Positions 63,075 to 64,000 of a DNA stretch of 64,000 nt are shown one piece after another. The notes beneath the pieces are model-generated. The model saw only the letters and a list, made by a program, of their open reading frames with translations. It did no database searches and had not been told where the DNA came from. The stretch's first letter is position 1. The number at the start of each line of letters is the position of its first letter. A program made the position numbers and the translations under genes. The stretch is from Streptomyces sp. RPA4-2 (lineage in GTDB: Bacteria > Actinomycetota > Actinomycetes > Streptomycetales > Streptomycetaceae), in contig NZ_CP050975.2 in assembly GCF_012273515.2 (NCBI RefSeq), positions 6,510,001-6,574,000 on the forward strand, read 5' to 3'.

Positions 63075-64000
63075 GTGAGCATGACGGCCTCCGCGACAAC
63101 CACCGGAGCCGGCGGGCCGGGCCCCGGAGCCCCCCAAGGGGCGGGCACCGGCCTGGGCTTCTGCCGGGTCACCATCGTCGCGCCCGACAGCCGCATCGAC
63201 GTGGCACTGCCCGACGACATCCCGGTCGCCGACATCTACCCGGAGATCCTGCGGCTCTCCCAGCAGAGCCCCGCCGAGGGCGCCCCGGTCGGCTACCACC
63301 TCGTACGCCGCGACGGAACCGTCCTCGACAGCTCGCGCTCCTTCGCCGCCCAGCGGATCCTCGACGGCGAACTCCTCACCCTGCGCCCCTTCTCCGAGTC
63401 GCTGCCGCCCGCGGTGTTCGACGACGTCTCCGAGGCCGTCGCGTCCGCGGTGACCCGCGAACGCAGCCTGTGGAGCGGCGACCTGACGCGGGCCGCCGGA
63501 CTCGTCGGCGGTGCCGTGCTGCCGACGCTGCTCGCCTTCGTGGCCTGGACCGCCGATCCCCGCCACGACATGCACAGCCTGCCCGGCATCCTCGCGGGCG
63601 TCACCGGCGTGCTCCTGGTCGTCCTCGCCGCGATCCGCGCCCGGATCTACGACGACCGCGCCTCCGCGGTCGCGCTCGGACTCGGCGCGCTGTCGAACGT
63701 GGGCGTCGCGGGCTCCGGGCTGCTCGCCGTCGCGCACGGTGAGGGCATCGGCAAGCTGCAGTTCCTGCTGGCCTGCGCCGCGGTGCTGGTCGCCTCGGTG
63801 ATCCTGACGCTGTGCTCGCCGCGCGGGGACGGCCCGTTCGTCGCCTTCGTGTTCGCCTCCGGCATCGGCCTGGTCACCGTGTTCGCGGCCCTGCTCGTGC
63901 ACTGGACGCCCACCGAGACCGCCGCGCTCTGCGCACCGGTCGCCGTGGGAGCCCTGGCCTTCCTGCCGGGCATGTCCATGCGCTTCGCCCGCATCCCGAT
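63075..64000 (+). CDS. eccD: Type VII secretion protein EccD, 5' part
   Basis: The first 308 codons are present; the gene runs off the window. After a Gly/Pro-rich start comes a ubiquitin-like domain (FCRVTIVAPDSRIDVALPDD, VADIYPEILRLSQQSP, GTVLDSSRSF), then membrane helices (AAGLVGGAVLPTLLAFVAW and at least five more), as in EccD, the 11-helix channel subunit. The GTG at 63075 follows GGGGGAG; an ATG two codons later is an alternative. Confidence 0.92.
   Translation, partial: MSMTASATTTGAGGPGPGAPQGAGTGLGFCRVTIVAPDSRIDVALPDDIPVADIYPEILRLSQQSPAEGAPVGYHLVRRDGTVLDSSRSFAAQRILDGELLTLRPFSESLPPAVFDDVSEAVASAVTRERSLWSGDLTRAAGLVGGAVLPTLLAFVAWTADPRHDMHSLPGILAGVTGVLLVVLAAIRARIYDDRASAVALGLGALSNVGVAGSGLLAVAHGEGIGKLQFLLACAAVLVASVILTLCSPRGDGPFVAFVFASGIGLVTVFAALLVHWTPTETAALCAPVAVGALAFLPGMSMRFARIP

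Noticed and set aside
62866..63078. Small basic plus-strand frame before eccD
   Set aside because: Much of it is translated 17-bp repeat; sequence is Arg/Pro/Gly noise.
45003..64000. Possibility that the ESX locus is a horizontally acquired island
   Set aside because: Base composition and codon use match the core genes, no integrase or tRNA is present, and this locus is known to be ancestral in streptomycetes.

Overview
The window is a very high-GC actinobacterial chromosome segment. Almost every codon ends in G or C, GTG and TTG starts are frequent, genes often overlap by ATGA or TGATG, and the gene content fits Streptomyces or a close relative. No rRNA, tRNA, CRISPR array, insertion sequence or prophage was seen. 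It looks like ancestral core chromosome, not an acquired island.

Positions 1-9000 hold the tail of a family 18 chitinase, a PAP2 phosphatase, a GABA-aminotransferase (gabT), a membrane-anchored VirD4/FtsK-like ATPase broken by a one-base frameshift, a PucR regulator and an aldehyde dehydrogenase. The last two with gabT suggest GABA or polyamine breakdown. Positions 9000-15000 carry small hypotheticals, a stress-type membrane protein, a LacI regulator with two matching palindromes upstream, a large acyl-CoA dehydrogenase and a secreted lamin-tail protein.

Positions 15000-38500 are housekeeping: dxr, a site-2 protease, ispG (MEP isoprenoid pathway), two acetyltransferases, proS, then rimP-nusA-ylxR-infB-DUF503-rbfA-truB and ribF. 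Inside this block sit a lipoprotein / ferritin-like / degenerate kinase operon (23209-25347). Just before ribF is a 1393-residue protein joining a trypsin-like fold that has lost its nucleophile to a P-loop NTPase and helical repeats.

Positions 38698-44673 are a five-gene dipeptide/oligopeptide ABC importer on the minus strand. Positions 45003-64000 are a type VII (ESX) secretion locus: an EspI-like MinD ATPase gene that is broken as read here, a conserved partner gene, eccE, eccB, two mycosins, two WXG100 proteins, two further helical candidate substrates, eccC with three ATPase domains, and the start of eccD. EccC/EccB/EccD/EccE would form the membrane channel, the mycosins act outside the membrane, and the WXG100 pair are the expected cargo.

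I did not find a system I would call undescribed with confidence. The strongest leads are the pseudo-protease/NTPase fusion (33167-37348), the chained micro-ORFs before infB (27629-27671), the broken membrane ATPase next to the GABA genes, and the two unassigned ESX genes with YxxxE-type signals and Gly-rich tails. Two genes carry single-base frameshifts in or beside homopolymer runs, so some may be sequencing errors.
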